Below are positions 48,364 to 60,219 of a DNA stretch of 64,000 bases, one piece after another (within the stretch, counting starts at the first letter, position 1; each line of letters starts with the position of its first letter). The stretch comes from Costus lasius (lineage: Eukaryota; Streptophyta; Magnoliopsida; Zingiberales; Costaceae): assembly GCA_027563935.2 (NCBI GenBank), contig JANVAS020000203.1, positions 3,534,001 to 3,598,000 of the forward strand, in the 5' to 3' direction. A program made the translations under genes and the position numbers. The notes under the pieces were generated by a model that was not told the origin of the DNA, did no database searches, and saw only the letters and a list, made by a program, of their open reading frames with translations.

Positions 48364-50048
48364 TATTGGGGTATGCCCTTAAGGCTAATGTTTGAGGCCT
48401 TGGGATTATATCAGTATCATGTATAAACTCTATGTTTATAAAGGCAATGGTTGTTATTCAGGTTGTTACATCATCTGCTGCAATATGTATACTTCTGAAT
48501 AATGTCTCAATGCTGTTCAGCTTGGCTGACATGCAGTTTTGTCCTTAGTCGAGATATCTTGGTGAACATGAGACAGCCTTGATATGATTGAGACTAATAT
48601 GTGTTCTAATCTTATAGGATGCTTCGAGCATGGAATAAGATATAGACTCATGGGTACATTGGATGTACTGGACAGACCCTACTTAGGATATTCAATTGCT
48701 TGTCACAATGTGAATAATCCTTGTATGCAAACAAGTGGCATATTTCCTCTGACTTGAGATCACTTGTGTTTCTAAATGATGATTGGCATTGTTTTGAGGT
48801 AGTTCAATATCATTTGAAACATAATGGTTATAGACTATCTTGGATAGTGAGCATGAGTCATGTTAGGGCACTAGTGATAGATATAGGATTGCCGTCTCCT
48901 TGATTGGAGTGTGATGTTCTATAGGGGCCCCCTGTATGAGATGATTGAGAAAGTGTATGGCTATACCCAGATGACTATGATCATCTGATCTAATCATTCT
49001 CATCATATTGGAATTACAGGCTTGACACGCTTGTCCAATAAGAACATCCAGTGGCAAAGGAAACACATATGTCAAGTGACTTGGGTTCACACTTGTGCTG
49101 TGGTTTGGGTGTAGTCTTGGAAGACTCTTTCCTTTATATAGGGAGACAGTGATGTGTTGCTAGATACCCCTCACTGATCGTGATAACGTAAGTTATCGTT
49201 ACCGACATTTAAAGGAAACCCTTAGGGTCGCACAATTTGATGATATAGCTTACTTGAGTCAGATCGTGTGGACTGAATTGTTTAGGTTCAGTTTAATGGG
49301 ATTTAAACTCTGATTGTAAGTGAGATCTGGTCTGATCATGTTTGATTGATTAGGGCTTGAGATCGGTAAGCTTCGATCGAGAGATTGGATGCTAGATCGG
49401 TGAGATCAAGAGCATCAAGAGATGAATGGTCAGATCTTGAGCCTTTTGGTTTAATGTGATCTGGATCAAGGCTTGGCTTAATTTGGTCCTTGAACCAAAT
49501 GAAATGAACCAGCTCATCAAGTGAGCGCATGGTTCAAGGGGAGAGGAAATTGCGATCATTCACTTGGTGTGAACACATGATCGCATGTGGTGGCTTGCTA
49601 TTTTTAGAAGCCATGATCTCAAAATGAGACCACGCCTCACGTTCGAATAGGTCTCCCTATTCTCGCCTCTCGCCCCCTTGCTCACTACGACTCACTCTCG
49701 TGTGTGAGTGTTGACGACAAGAGAAGGATTCGACCAAGCAAGAAAGATCATCTCTTCTCCCTTCATTCGATCAGGAGATCTTGGATCCTTGCTAGCACAA
49801 GGAGCAACAAGAAAGTAGGCGATCTATCACCTTGTGTGCGCACGCTTTGGAGGAGAACCACTTTGTTCTCTGCTTCCAAGACGCCATCCAAGAAATGGCA
49901 TCGGTATGAATTTTCTTCTGTATACAAGTTTTTAAGAAGTTGATCATATGACATGCATGCGATTCTTTTAGAAACCCTTGCTTCCGCTTTGCAAAATCTT
50001 ATTATGCGCCTATTAGGGTTTCGCCCCCTCCCCCTTAGGGAACTTTCA
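48364..50048 (+). repeat. 3' LTR of copia P
   Basis: 1685 bases, equal to the reassembled 5' LTR. It begins TATTGGGG instead of TGTTGGGG, a G-to-A change of the terminal dinucleotide after insertion. It ends AACTTTCA, then the TSD CCTTG. The conserved hairpin is near 49187. Confidence 0.95.
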
Positions 50049-50053
50049 CCTTG

Positions 50054-50311
50054 CTAGCACAAGGAACGACAAGGTGTAGCCAACTCTCCTCTTGTGTGCG
50101 ATTGCCTTTGGAGAAGAAGCACACGCCTCTTTCCTTCCAAGTCATCATCCAAAGCAATGGCATTGGTATGATCTCTCACTTGATCTATACATGTTATTAA
50201 TGTTGATCATATGTTCATACATGCGATCCTAGGAGACCCTAGATTCCGCCTTGAGAAAATTTTATATATGCGCCTATTAGGGTTTCGCCTCCCCTTATTA
50301 GGGACTTTCAA
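50054..50311 (+). repeat. Solo-like LTR S2, right segment
   Basis: The last 258 bases of S2, continuing 27937 across copia P. It ends GGGACTTTCA. It contains the 'ctagcacaagg...tgtgtgcg' and 'gcgcctattagggtttcgcc' blocks seen at the end of the P LTR. Confidence 0.88.
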
Positions 50312-50355
50312 TAACCCAAGGCCTCAAACATTAGCCTTAAGGGCATACCCTAACA
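50312..50355 (-). repeat. 5' LTR of copia M1, first 44 bases
   Basis: On the minus strand TGTTAGGGTATGCCCTTAAG..., the start of the M1 LTR, cut from 24880-26496 by S2. It marks the right end of M1. Confidence 0.9.
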
Positions 50356-51289
50356 CGTCCGCACTATGTTATGATGATTATGCTTTTCATATTTGCTGTG
50401 TGAATTTTTCCATGAGATTGTATGAGTCTTGACCTATGATGGCTATTTCAAAAATTTTGAGTATTTTGAGTTGAATGCATAATTGGGTAGGAATGATCAT
50501 AGAATTAAGTCTGGAGTGATACCTCCTTGTTAGAAATACTTTTTGATCATGTCCATATGTTCTATGATTTAAAAATTTTGTGATTTGGATTGATTTTGAG
50601 ATGTTCATTAGTGGGTCAAACATTGATATGATTGTTGAATCGACTCAAGCTAGCAACTTACATGAGAATCATATTGAGATACATATTCGCTTAGTTATTC
50701 CTTGATTTCCTTTCTATTGTTGGGGAGACACTGCATTTGTTAGAAAGGTTATGTTATCAACTGCTGAGCATAGTATAATATATATATCATCCTTAGATTC
50801 CTCTACTTGGCAATGCGAAAAATTGGTAGTGGTACCGAAGGACATGAGTTGAAATCTAAGGGATGTGAAGTTGAAAACAATAAAGAGACTCCTCTACTTG
50901 GCATTGCGAAAAATTGGCAATGGTACCTAAGATTATGAGTTGAAGTCTATTGCAATAATCACTGTATCATACCCTGATGAAACATTTGAGTTAACCCCAA
51001 CGATTTGACTAGGAAGGATTGGAATCGCATGAGTGTTTTGTGTAAGCTTGATTGAATCATATGTTTGCTGCTTACTAGGTTGTTTGGCATCTAGTTATTA
51101 TGGGATCAAACTGTTGAACACTTGAGGCAACCATTTACTTAATTTCTCCTAACTAGATATTGGATTGTTATTAAATGTTTTTCTAACCTGGATGTATATC
51201 TTGACACGAAAGATTACTCTTATACCAAACATGTATTTCATCTTATTTTATTGCTTGAGGACAAGCAAAGATTTAAGCCTGGAGTATTT
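50356..51289 (+). mobile_element. 3' non-coding region of a plus-strand Athila/Tat-type gypsy element
   Basis: No ORF with a recognisable domain. Two direct repeats of about 60 bases ('ctcctctacttggca(a/t)tgcg') start near 50797 and 50891. Just before the LTR is 'ttgcttgaggacaagcaaag' and a degenerate purine tract (AAGCCTGGAG, 51275-51284), an arrangement familiar from the 3' end of Athila and Tat elements. Copia M1 is inserted at its left edge; the coding part is outside the window. Confidence 0.7.
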
Positions 51290-52730
51290 TGATGCATTGC
51301 ATTTTGGTAGTGTTTTTCCGTTGTATTTCATGTCAAATCTAGGCTTATTTTAACACTTTTATACTCATTATAGCCTTATTTCCTTCATATCTTCGGAATC
51401 TTCACTTTTTGGCACTTTTATGGAATTTTAGGTAAAAACACCCTCTTTTCGACATATTTTGAAGATTCTGAGGCCATGGGACGATTTCTTGTGTGAAAAC
51501 GAAGCCGCCCATCAAATTTGAGCTCATTTAGAGTTTGCCTGAGAATCACGGCCAGGTGAATCCCATGGGGTTCACCATCCCAGTCGCCAACCAGCGAAAC
51601 TCACAGAAAGCATCATGGCCAGGTGAACCCAGTGGAGTTCACCAGAATTCCTTCAGGCCAAAAACAGTCCAGAGGACATCACGGCCAGGTGAACCCGGCG
51701 GGGTTCACCCGTGATTCTGATCCAGGCTCACACACGGACCCAACCTATACTCGCTTTTCCTTCGATTTCTCACCTGTTCGGAGTCCAAATTCAGCAAGTA
51801 AGGTGTCTATGGGAAGCTCTTTCAGAGGCAAACGCATGGGATATAAAAGCCCTAATTTTCTCACCCTAATTATTGAGGAATCATGCGACGAAGGGCGGCG
51901 GGCAGAAGAACAAGGCGACAACAAGAGTTCAAGGCAATTTTTGAAGACTGGATCATCGGAGCATCACGATTCTTGCAGATTTACTTCGGTTTATCCTCTC
52001 CTATCCTTTAGAAACTCTTTCTTGTAATCTTCCTATCTTAAAAGAGAGATTTTTTAGCGTAACAATGATGATTGTAGCGTAAACCCTATTTCGGGGCTTG
52101 GTTTAAACCCGTTGACGAATTTATTCACAAACTTTATCTTTATTACATTGTTTGGATTGCGTTGTGAGCATATTTTAATTTGACGTGTTTATTTCATGAT
52201 TTTACCTTGGCCGAGTATTTTCACGCGTTAGCCGTTACGATTCATATCGAGAGAAGGATCGTAAGGGTGGATTCCCTTAGTAAAACTTGCCAGACCTCGA
52301 CACGAGAGTGTTTGGTCTTCGCTCGAGGATTTTATATTCTGCCATAGAACTCATTGAGTTCGTCATAGAACGATCCACTGCGAGAGTAGGAGGTCGTCCT
52401 AAGTCGAACACCGGGGTGTACACTCGAGAGAGGGCACCTTGTACCTTAGGGTTAGATTCCTTGTGCAAAATCAACAATCAAAATAACCGACATCTGCCTT
52501 GTGCGATTAAAGTAGTCATCGTGGTGAAAACCAAAGCCCTGATTTCTCTCTGGTATTTAGTCCCTACCGTCGTAGCGTTGATTACTTGTTTTCGATTTCT
52601 ACTTTCAAAACGCAATTTCGTTTCACCTAGCTATTAGGACTCGGATTTTCTGGTACTCAACCCTGTTCCCTGTGGGATTCGATATCTTTTATATTACTTC
52701 GACATAACCGTGCACTTGCGGTACATGTCA
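51290..52730 (+). repeat. 3' LTR of the plus-strand Athila/Tat-type element
   Basis: About 1441 bases with TGATGCATTG start and GTACATGTCA end. It follows the purine tract and ends where the Athila-like ORF of the outer element resumes; GCAAC (52731-52735) would be the TSD copy. Near 51540-51720 it holds four spaced copies of 'c(a/t)cggccaggtga' / 'ggggttcacc'-type words. The end with 'cgacataaccgtgcacttgcggtac' is typical of such plant LTRs. The 134-residue ORF at 51623-52027 has no recognisable domain. Confidence 0.75.
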
Positions 52731-52885
52731 GCAACCTTGTCCATGTGTTTGATCATGAAATAAGCAATATCAACAGCAAATCCATTGGGCATCCCCCATA
52801 GAAAATAGAGCTCATGTTGACGGACCATGCCGTCACTGTCTCCTCTCCCAAACACAGTGTGTGCTAGAATCCTATGAGCATACTT
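52731..52885 (-). pseudogene. Athila-like ORF, downstream fragment
   Basis: On the minus strand it reads KYAHRILAHTVFGRGDSDG then an MVRQHELYFLWG segment and IAYFMIKHMDKVA, continuing the ORF broken at 61884 by copia M2 (TSD TACTT). It then breaks at 52730, where the plus-strand element is inserted. The protein family is the plant ATHILA ORF-1 type, known from Athila-like retrotransposons; its function is not established. Confidence 0.75.
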
Positions 52886-54544
52886 TAAAAGGATACCTAG
52901 GTCACAAGTGACTTCAATGAAAAATTCATAGCAAAACTAGGAATCCATAGAATCGCATGACATGAGCACATGATCAACCTTGTATAACTTGTATAGAACA
53001 AGTTAGAGTATTACCTGTGCCATGATGTGTGAGGCGACTTGGAAGATGAAAGGGGCGAGTGCCTCTTCTCCAAAGATGTCACACACAAGATGAGAAAGAC
53101 TTTCTTCCTTGTGTTCCTTGTGCTAGCAAAGACACCAAGGAGTCTTGATCGTCTCTTGGAAAGGATGATGTGTGTCCCCTTGGCTGGTCGAACTTCTCTT
53201 CCTTGCGTGAAGATGATCCACACGAGAGAGCGAAGAGAGGAGGAAGCGAGAGGAGCTTTCGAAAACCGTGGATACCCAAAAGGAAAATTCGGCCACCACA
53301 TATGGTAAGAACCGAACATGTAACTCCCTCCATAACTCCCTTTTAAGCGATTGAAAACTCCTCTTAAATTGAACCATGCGTTCACAAGTGAACCGGTTCA
53401 ATTTCAATTTGGTTCAAGCACCAAATCAAACCAGTCCTGGTTATAATCTTCTTTGAACCAAATGGCTCAAGATCTAACCACACATCACATTGAACCCCTG
53501 ATCTTTACGATCAAGCATCAATCCTCCGATCAAAGCTTACCGATCACATGTCCTAATCAATCAAACATGATTAGACTAGATCTCACTTTTAATCAGAGCT
53601 TAAATTCCTTTAAACTAAACTAGAATAATTCCAGTCCACACGATCTGACATAAGTAAGCCATATCATCAAATTGTGCGACCCTAAGGGTTTCCTTCAATG
53701 TCGGTAACGATAACTTACGTTATCACGACCAGAGAGAGGTATCTAGCAACACATCACTGTCTTCCAATATGAAGAAAAGAGTCTTCCAAGACTACTCCCA
53801 AACCACAGCACAAGTGTGAATCTCATTCACTTGGCATACATGTTTCCCTTTGCCACTGGATGTTCTCGTCGGACAAGCATGTCAAGCCTGTGATTCCAAC
53901 ATGATGAAAATGGTTAGATCAGATGAACATAGTCGTCTGGGTATGGCCATACACATTCTCAACCATTTCATCCATAGGGCCCCTTAGAACATCAAACTCC
54001 AACCAGGAGAGGCAATCCTATATCTATCACAAGTACCCTAACATGACTCATGCCCACTATCCAAGATAATCCTTAATCATTATCTTTCAAATGATATGGA
54101 ACTACCTCAAGATAATGCCAATCATCACTTAGAAACACAAGTGATCTCAAGTCAGAGGGAATATGCCGCTTGCTTTCATACAAGGATTATTCACATTGTG
54201 ACAAACAATTGAATATCCTGAGAAGGGTCAGTCCAGTACATCCAATGCACCTATGTGTCTAAATCTTATTCCATGCTCGAAGTATCCTATAAGATTAGAA
54301 CACATATTAGTCTCAATCATACCAAGGCTGTCTCACGTTCACCAAGATATCTCGACTAACGACAATACTGAATGTCAGCTAAACTGAACATCATTGAGAC
54401 ATTACTTAGAAGTATACATATAGCAGCAGATTATGTAACAATCTGAATAACAACGAATGCCTTCAAAAACATATATATTGTTTATACATGATACTGAAAA
54501 TAGCCCAAGGCCTCAAACATTAGCCTTAAGGGCATACCCTAACA
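52886..54544 (-). repeat. 3' LTR of copia M2
   Basis: On the minus strand TGTTAGGGTATGCCC...GGTATCCTTTTA. It ends TA rather than CA, as does its partner. The conserved hairpin is near 53709. Confidence 0.93.
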
Positions 54545-54555
54545 ATCTCCCACTT
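54545..54555 (-). promoter_or_regulatory. Polypurine tract of copia M2
   Basis: Minus-strand AAGTGGGAGAT directly before the 3' LTR. Confidence 0.9.
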
Positions 54556-54564
54556 GCACTTAAA

Positions 54565-57500
54565 CTAATGGTTGAGGAATCTCAAACCCATATTGTTACA
54601 GTGCGTCTCATGCTTCTGCTGCGCCAGAGGCTTTGTAAGCGGGTCAGCTAGATTGTCATCTGTATGAACCTTGCAGAGCCTGATGTCTCCTCGATCAATG
54701 ATCTCACGGATCAGGTGAAACCTTCTCTGTATGTGCTTGGACTTCTGGTGTGACCGTGGTTCCTTCGCTTGTGCAATCGCTCCAGTGTTGTCACAGAAGA
54801 TAACCAATGGATCTGCACTCGAAGGAACGACACCAAGTTCCTGAACGAACTTACGAATCCATACTGCCTCCTTTGAAGCCTCTGAGGCTGCAACATACTC
54901 GGCTTCTGTTGTGGAATCAGCAACAGTTGATTGTTTGAAACTCTTCCACACCACTGCTCCTCCATTCAAGCTAAAAACATAGCCTGATTGCGATCGGAAA
55001 TCGTCTTGGTCAGATTGGAACGAAGCATCAGTATATCCCTCAATAATGAGTTCTCCCTGACCTCCATAAATCAAGAACATATCTTTGGTTCTCCGAATAT
55101 ATTTTAAAATGTTCTTGACTGCAATCCAGTGTGCCTTCCCTGGATTACCTTGGAACCGACTAGTTACGCTTAACCCGTAAGCGACGTCTGGGCGAGTACA
55201 CAACATCGCATACATGATGGACCCAATAGCCGAAGCATAAGGCGTATTGTCCATCTCATCTTTCTTAGACTGTGTTTGAGGACACTGGCTCTTTGAAAGA
55301 TTCAGACCATGTCTGACTGGAAGATATCCTCTTTTAGAATTTTCTAAATGGAATCTCTTCAGGACCTTATCGATGTAAGTACTCTGGCATAGCTCGAGAA
55401 GCCTATTAGATCTATCTCTATAGATCTCCACACCTAGTATATAGACTGCTTCTCCCAAATCTTTCATCTGGAAACATTTTCCTAACCATGCCTTGACTGC
55501 ATGCAGTTCAGGAATACCGTTTCCAATGATTAATATATCATCGACGTAGAGGACTAGGAAAGTAATCACGCTCCCATTAAACCTTTTATATACACACGGG
55601 TCATCTTCATTTTTGATGAAACCAAATTCAGAAACTGATTCATCAAAACGAATATTCCAGCTTCTCGATGCTTGTTTTAGTCCATAAATGGACTTCCTTA
55701 ATTTGCATATTTTATGACGTTCTGATGGGTTAATGAAACCTTCAGGTTGTGTCATGTACACATCCTCTTCTAATTTTCCGTTAAGGAAAGCGGTTTTCAC
55801 ATCCATTTGCCAGATCTCATAATCATAATATGCTGCTATCGCGAGAATAATTCGAATGGACTTGAACATGGCTACAGGAGAGAAAGTTTCATCATAATCT
55901 ATCCCGTAGATTTGTTTGAAACCTTTCGCAACTAGCCTGCCCTTATAGGTAACTACGTTACCATCCATGTCTTTTTTCTTTCTGAAGATCCACTTACAGC
56001 CTATAGGGATTACTCCCGGAGGCGGATCAACCAAATCCCAGACTTGGTTATCTGACATGGAGTCCATCTCGGCTCGCATAGCTTCAAGCCATCTTGCTGA
56101 CTCCGGTCCACATACCGCATCCTCATAAGTGAGGGGTTCATCATTAATGATGTAGACTCCGTCATAGCGCTCAGGCTCACGACGAATCCTTCCTGATCTA
56201 CGCGGTTCCCGTGATATCTGAGCCTCAGGTTGAATATTAACCTGATCTATTGGTTCAGGGTCATCCAACTGTGCTTGACTACTTTGTCCTTCTTCTGGAA
56301 TTTCATCCAACATTATTTCTCTCCCACTGGCCTCTTACAGAAGAAATTCCTTCTCAAGAAAAATAGCCGTTCGAGCAACAAATACTTTATTCTCTTTGGG
56401 ATCGTAGAAATAATAACCCTTAGTTTCTTTAGGGTATCCGACAAAGATGCATTTATCAGATCTGCTCTCCAGTTTCCCTGAGGCGAGCTTTTTGACATAA
56501 GCCTCGCAACCCCAGATTTTGATAAATGTCAAGCTCGGCTGTTTCCCATACCATAATTCATATGGTGTCTTTGAAACGGCCTTGGATGGCACTCGGTTTA
56601 GCACCTTTGCAGCTGTTTCCAGTGCAAATCCCCAAAAGGAGTAAGGTAGAGTAGCCTGACTCATCATAGAACGAATCATATCCAATAAGGTTCGATTCCT
56701 CCTCTCGGACACACCATTCCATTGCGGTGTCCCCGGCGGAGTGAGCTGTGAGATGATCCCACACTCCTTCAGATAGTCAGTAAACTCATGACTCAAGTAT
56801 TCTCCACCTCGATCTGATCGAAGTGCCTTGATATTTTGGCCTAACTGATACTGTACTTCATTTTTGAATTCTTTGAACTTGTCAAAAGATTCACTCTTAA
56901 GTCTCATTAAGTAGACATAACCATACCTACTGAAATCATCAGTAAAAGTAATGAAGTATGAATAGCCACCTCTGGCATGTTTACTAAATGGCCCACACAC
57001 ATCACTGTGAATAAGGTCAAGTAAACCTGAAGCCCTTTCACCTTTATTAGTAAAAGGAGTCTTCGTCATCTTACCCATTAAACAAGCTTTGCATGTATCA
57101 AGCTCCTCATAGGAGAATGATCCCAGCAGTCCATAGTCATGCAACCGCTTAATGCGCTTCTTGTTAATATGGCCTAGACGACTATGCCATAACAAGGTGC
57201 TGTCATAAGCATGCTTGGCTTTCTTATTATCAATTTGTTGTACAGAACATTCCATGTCCAACATGTATAACCCATTGACAATCGACCCAGTTGCATAAAC
57301 AATACTATCAAATGAAATACAGCACTGTGAAGTTCTGCATTCAAATGAAAAACCTTTCCTGACAAGAGCAGGAATAGAGATAATATTCTTTGTTATGCTT
57401 GGTACGAAATAACAATTGTCAAGTTCTAATACAAATCCAGATGGTAAAGAGATGTGATATTCTCCTACTGCAACAGCAGCAACTCGTGCCCCGTTTCCAA

Positions 57501-58440
57501 CTCGTAGGTCCACCTCATGCTGTCCCACCTGTCTTCTTCTCTTGAGTTCCTGCACATTTGAACAAATGTGAACTCCACATGCAGTGTCCAACACCCATGA
57601 AATAGAAGAAGCAACCATGACTTCAGTCACGAAAATACCTGAGCCAGAAGTGGAAGGCTTGCTTCCCTTCTTCTCTCCTCGGAGCGCTCTACATTCCTTC
57701 TTCCAGTGACCCAGCTGGCCACAATGGAAGCATCTGTTGTCCTTTGACCGTTTCACCTTTTGTTTCAAAGCCTTGTTGTAGCTCTTGATAGGGGTTTTGC
57801 CCTTCTTTCCCTTCTTCTTATTCCCAGAAGGGACCATCAAGACAGAGGATGAAGGCTTTCCCTTCTCAAGAGTCTGCTCTGTTGTGCAGAGCATATTCAG
57901 TAATTCTGCCGGAGTACAGTCGATTTTGTTCATATTAAAATTAATGATGAACGCATCGAAAGAAGCCGGAAGAGACTGCAAGATAATGTCTACAACAAGT
58001 TCTTGATTGATGGTATGACCCAGTTTCTCTAGAGCTTCTTTGTACCCAATCATCTTGAGTACGTGAACTCCCACTGGACTCCCTTCAGTCAGTTTGCTAT
58101 GAAAGAAAAGTTTCGTCAAGTTATAGCGTTCTGTCCTTGCCTGTGCAGCATACAGCATTTTCAGATTTGCTATAATATCAATAGCAGACAAATCCTCATG
58201 CTGACGCTGGAGCTCGGGCGTCATTGACGCAAGCATAAGGCAAGCGACATCAGTACTATCACTGACGTGCTTCTCATAAGCATCTCGAACCGCCCTTGCG
58301 GCGTTCGCAGCGGGTTGAGCCGGCATTGCCGACTCAAGGACGTACAGCTTCCTCTCAGCTTTGAGGACAATCTTCAGCTGTCTGTACCAGTCTGAGAAGT
58401 TTGGCCCAGCAAACTTCTCCTTTTCCAATATGGATCGCAA
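54565..58440 (-). pseudogene. Gag-Pol polyprotein of copia M2, one nonsense codon
   Basis: About 1290 codons. Gag (UBN2 type), zinc knuckle CFHCGQLGHWKKEC, protease LDTACGVHICSN, GAG-pre-integrase, integrase core with HSDVCGPF, RSDRGGEY and SERRNRTL, RVT_2 reverse transcriptase with YVDDILIIGN, and RNase H (GYTDASFQSD, DSTTEAEYVAAS, FCDNTGAIA). The only break is a Gln-to-stop (TAA) at 56335-56337 in the linker between integrase and RT, just after KEFLL. The protein is nearly the same as M1 where both are present, and more distant from P. The first codon is TTG and no ATG is evident upstream in frame, as in the sister copies, so the start may lie across a splice or use another signal. Confidence 0.94.
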
Positions 58441-58753
58441 GTTGAGCCCTGTGGTGTTCGTTGCTGCAGGAATCTACAATATAGCAAGAACAACAAGGTC
58501 AATATCCATGTTAGAATCATTCCAGGACTTAAGAGTGATTCTTTTCTCACTATTTTATCTGACTGAAAATCCAATAAAACAGCCCGAAAGAGTAAAACTC
58601 TTTTAGTGAGATGGGATCCAGATTTCATATTTGATCTCCGCGTCCCGCTCAGGCGAGATAAGATGCACAGAGAGTTCAAGCACTAATCACTGGTAGGAAA
58701 TCCATGCCAATCGCCAACCCATGCGATTCCCCTTCATCTAGGCAATCCAGAAG

Positions 58754-58783
58754 ACTGTGCCAACTGAGTTGGTACAACACAGT
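58754..58783 (-). other. Leader hairpin 2 of copia M2
   Basis: Same minus-strand structure as in M1: ACTGTG, TTGTA bulge, CCAAC-TCA-GTTGG, CACAGT. Confidence 0.6.
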
Positions 58784-58963
58784 TTCTGATTCCTCAGATG
58801 GCTGCCTCCATATAGCTATCATATGCTCAACTTGTAGCCTATATGGTCAAGCTGACCTGACCTACTTCCTGGACCACCACGTGCTATGCTGAGCAACGAG
58901 AAGCGATAAATCCCTTCTCTATAGCATGTAGGTGTAATCGCGCACCGTCTGAAAATAGCTGGG

Positions 58964-58989
58964 CGTGCCCACTGAGTGGGTACAACACG
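58964..58989 (-). other. Leader hairpin 1 of copia M2
   Basis: Same minus-strand structure as in M1: CGTG, TTGTA bulge, CCCAC-TCA-GTGGG, CACG. Confidence 0.6.
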
Positions 58990-60206
58990 GCCCCAACGAT
59001 AGTCAGAACAGTGAGGTTTCGCGTCAGAAGGCAATCGATAGCTTGATATTTACGTTGGATTTTAACGGTCTTTTATCTTCTTACTATCATACAAATTCTA
59101 TAGTGATAGCTGAAGAATAAAACATGCATGTGCTAATATTACTTAAAACAGTAAATAGAAAGCACAATTATCTTATGTGGTAAACGCCCCCATAAAACTT
59201 AAGTAAAACCCTAGTTTAACAAAAGTCTTTACTTGAGCTCTTTATGGGACTCTTGTACCTCATCCGGCCCAGCCCGGGCCCAAACGCCATCTGCAGCCCA
59301 AATGCGCCCACAAGACAGAATGGGCCTGTTCTAGAGTCGACCTCTAGACCACCCACCTTGTGGAGCCAATTGTTGCAAGCGCTTCTGCCAAATGTGCTGT
59401 GTGCTCATGTCTCTCGCAGATCACATCAAATATATTAATTTCCAGGCACGCAGGCCCCAGCACAGCATACAAATAGGGCAGCCCACATAGGATTAAATAA
59501 ACACTCAATATACTCAATGCAACATGTTAAACATGTACTACATGTGATCCAAACAGAAATAAAATTTTAGAAAAACCCATGGCATCAATTTTATTTCCTT
59601 ATGTGCCCCACTACCTTACAACAGTCCATTAACAGATATCCACTCATCAGACCAAGTCAGACCCACTGCCCTTGCATGCACCCAGTCATAACTGACTTGC
59701 ATCGACCCAATGGTCGACTATGCATGCCTTAAGAGCTGAACGTCCCACATGATTTCCGGCAAGCGGGTGTGACCCCGGGCCATAATCATGATCGTTCACT
59801 AGGCGCCTCAAACAGACATCGCTACACGCCCTTCTGCAGTTGGCTTATAGCCACCTGTACAGCTTGCGCACAGGTGCTATCCAGCCGCCCATCCAGGCTG
59901 TCAGATAGTCTGATTAGGCTGTTGGGTCCATACTTGACTAACGACTTCAAAACTGTTAACCCGTCTAAGTGTTTGAAGTAGGTGCACAGATAGATCTAGT
60001 GGAGTCGCGCATGAAGATAATTTTTGTTTGAAAAACAACTATGATATATGCTCAAACTATGTATGCAAAGATTCATCTAACATCACATGCGCAAGCTATG
60101 TATGTAAACTGTGCATCATGTAGTCGCATGTGAACATAAACAAGATCTACCCAATAACAAGCATCGATAACAAGAAGGCAACCATATGCATCAAGTCAGA
60201 AAACCT

Positions 60207-60218
60207 CCTCTGATACCA
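60207..60218 (-). promoter_or_regulatory. Primer-binding site of copia M2
   Basis: Minus-strand TGGTATCAGAGG, one base from the 5' LTR; initiator Met-tRNA type with a changed last base relative to M1 and P. Confidence 0.88.
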
Positions 60219-60219
60219 C

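Larger units (their letters stand above)
27938..50048 (+). mobile_element. Copia element P, complete, carrying the gypsy B composite
   Basis: The element is flanked by the TSD CCTTG (27933-27937 and 50049-50053) within solo LTR S2. Both LTRs come to 1685 bases: the 5' LTR is 27938-28146 plus 41218-42693, the 3' LTR is 48364-50048. Internal: primer site, about 1.75-kb leader, Gag-Pol with one nonsense codon, and polypurine tract. I counted about eight or nine LTR differences by eye. Without the inserted composite the element would be about 9 kb, like M2. Confidence 0.95.
529..50355 (-). mobile_element. Copia element M1 (minus strand), dismembered by insertions
   Basis: The parts of one copia element can be followed across the window: 5' LTR (24880-26496 and 50312-50355), primer-binding site (24866-24878), long leader (21376-24865, minus solo LTR S1), Gag-PR-INT (19664-21375) and INT-RT (529-1366). 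Its 3' part and 3' LTR are not visible. All the rest of this span is later insertions: gypsy A, S1, and S2 with its contents. The LTR begins TGTTAGGG at 50355 on the minus strand and ends CAACA at 24880. Joined length is about 1661 bases, close to the 1659-base LTRs of M2. The right flank (50356 on) is the plus-strand Athila/Tat-type element. Confidence 0.85.
58441..60206 (-). other. Leader of copia M2
   Basis: About 1.77 kb with no protein domain. It contains both hairpins (58754-58783 and 58964-58989) and the small ORF 58819-59034 (71 residues, one residue different from M1). It lacks S1 and so shows the empty site for that solo LTR near 59640. Confidence 0.75.

Noticed and set aside
51623..52027. 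134-residue plus-strand ORF as a gene
   Set aside because: It lies inside the LTR of the Athila/Tat-type element and has no domain or codon signature.
53011..53407. 124- and 94-residue ORFs repeated at 60345-60741
   Set aside because: Both lie in the M2 LTRs and overlap each other in different frames; no domain.
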